From NCBI RefSeq assembly GCF_029023785.1, contig NZ_CP118955.1, positions 363,501-427,500 of the forward strand: a stretch of DNA of 64,000 nt, read 5' to 3'. Shown here piece by piece: positions 62,849 to 64,000 of this stretch. Within the stretch, counting starts at the first letter, position 1, and every line of letters starts with the position of its first letter. The stretch comes from Enterococcus faecium (lineage in GTDB: Bacteria > Bacillota > Bacilli > Lactobacillales > Enterococcaceae). The notes below the pieces were generated by a model that saw only the letters and a program-made list of their open reading frames with translations, did not search any database and was not told the DNA's origin. A program made the translations under genes and the position numbers.

Positions 62849-62916
62849 AACTGAGTTTTTAAAAAAGAACCACTTGTGAAGCTTGATTCTATCGAAAAAA
62901 ACTTCAAAAAAAGTTC

Positions 62917-62945
62917 TTGACAAATAACAAATGATAAGTTATGAT
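62917..62945 (+). promoter_or_regulatory. rrn promoter 3
   Basis: TTGACA (62917-62922), 17 bases, TATGAT (62940-62945), with an A-rich stretch upstream that could act as an UP element. Confidence 0.75.
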
Positions 62946-63001
62946 AAATGAGTTGCTGTAAGATTTCGAAAAACGAAATCAAAAAAACTTTTAAAAAAGA
63001 G

Positions 63002-63030
63002 TTGACAATTACTTGTCTCTCTGATATGAT
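63002..63030 (+). promoter_or_regulatory. rrn promoter 4 (proximal)
   Basis: TTGACA (63002-63007), 17 bases, TATGAT (63025-63030). Closest to the leader and 16S gene. Confidence 0.8.
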
Positions 63031-63035
63031 ATAAA

Positions 63036-63225
63036 AGTTGCTACGGCAGCCAAAAACGAATCGGGGAACACTCCTGATGAAGTAGACCTTTGAAAACTGA
63101 ACAAAGTAAGACAAACCAAATGTGTAGGGCGTCTTGATTCAATTCAAGACAACAAACATTTTTTAACAAGCAAGCAATATGCTAGCAAACAAATTGAGCT
63201 TAACAATCGTAAGATTGTTCGAACT
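63036..63225 (+). other. 16S rRNA leader with boxA-like element and processing stems
   Basis: TGAAAACTGAACAA (63091-63104) resembles the boxA-containing leader of Gram-positive rRNA operons. Hairpins GTCTTGA/TCAAGAC (about 63130-63149) and AACAATC-GTAA-GATTGTT (about 63203-63220) lie before the mature 16S end. Confidence 0.6.

Positions 63226-64000
<775 letters not shown>

Overview
The window reads as a chromosomal segment of Enterococcus faecium or a very close relative. The evidence is a partial 16S rRNA gene at the right end whose V1 hairpin (CTTCTTTTTCCACCGG...) is of the E. faecium type, low-GC coding style, strong AGGAGG ribosome sites, and operons typical of enterococci (tyrP-nhaC, malPBMR/malT, adcA with a ZinT domain, padC/padR). 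No transposase, integrase, phage gene or CRISPR array was seen, so this looks like core or old accessory chromosome.

Layout. 1-2.9 kb: the end of a tyrosine-decarboxylation operon (tyrP, nhaC). 3-10.4 kb: the maltose operons malP-malB-malM-malR (minus) and malT (plus), divergent around paired LacI-type operators. 10.7-15.5 kb: an EEP-family hydrolase, a polytopic membrane protein, an orphan class C sortase and a GNAT acetyltransferase. 15.9-23.5 kb: aromatic-acid and drug functions: padC with its PadR regulator, a MerR regulator divergent from a 14-TM exporter plus its DUF4811 partner, and lpdC-lpdB-lpdD (UbiD/UbiX type gallate-like decarboxylase). 24-38 kb: a cell-envelope sensing block: a fused MacB-like ABC transporter divergent from a two-component system, LysR and DUF554 genes, a PadR-DUF1700-DUF4097 stress module, an SPFH protein, and a yxeA-yxdL-yxdM-like peptide-resistance transporter. 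38.3-40.4 kb: a secreted NlpC/P60 plus glucosaminidase wall hydrolase.

40.8-45.3 kb: a ribose operon (rbsR, rbsK, rbsD) that carries a PTS EIIBC instead of the usual ribose permease, followed by an isochorismatase-like hydrolase. 45.5-48.9 kb: an ABC/FtsX exporter pair. 49.3-52.2 kb: an alpha-glucosidase and an AI-2E family membrane protein. 52.4-54 kb: zinc lipoprotein AdcA behind a Zur box. 54-56.8 kb: a complete Agr/Fsr-like quorum-sensing locus, agrB-agrD-agrC-agrA, including a 36-residue AgrD-like precursor that is too short for ordinary ORF calling. 57-62.6 kb: a DUF2187 protein, a deoxynucleoside kinase, a DUF1275 membrane protein, a UvrD-like helicase and two Spx-like proteins in tandem. 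62.7-64 kb: four tandem, evenly spaced sigma-A promoters leading into the 16S rRNA gene.

The most unusual non-coding feature is a family of about 120-bp dyad-rich repeats (starting GAGGTTGTGA, ending AACACCGTTTA) found in nine intergenic positions, singly or in tandem, often capped by a GGTTGTGACA.../TGTCACAACC hairpin terminator and often touching the stop codon of the upstream gene. A second, rarer element occurs at 2.7 kb and 61.4 kb.
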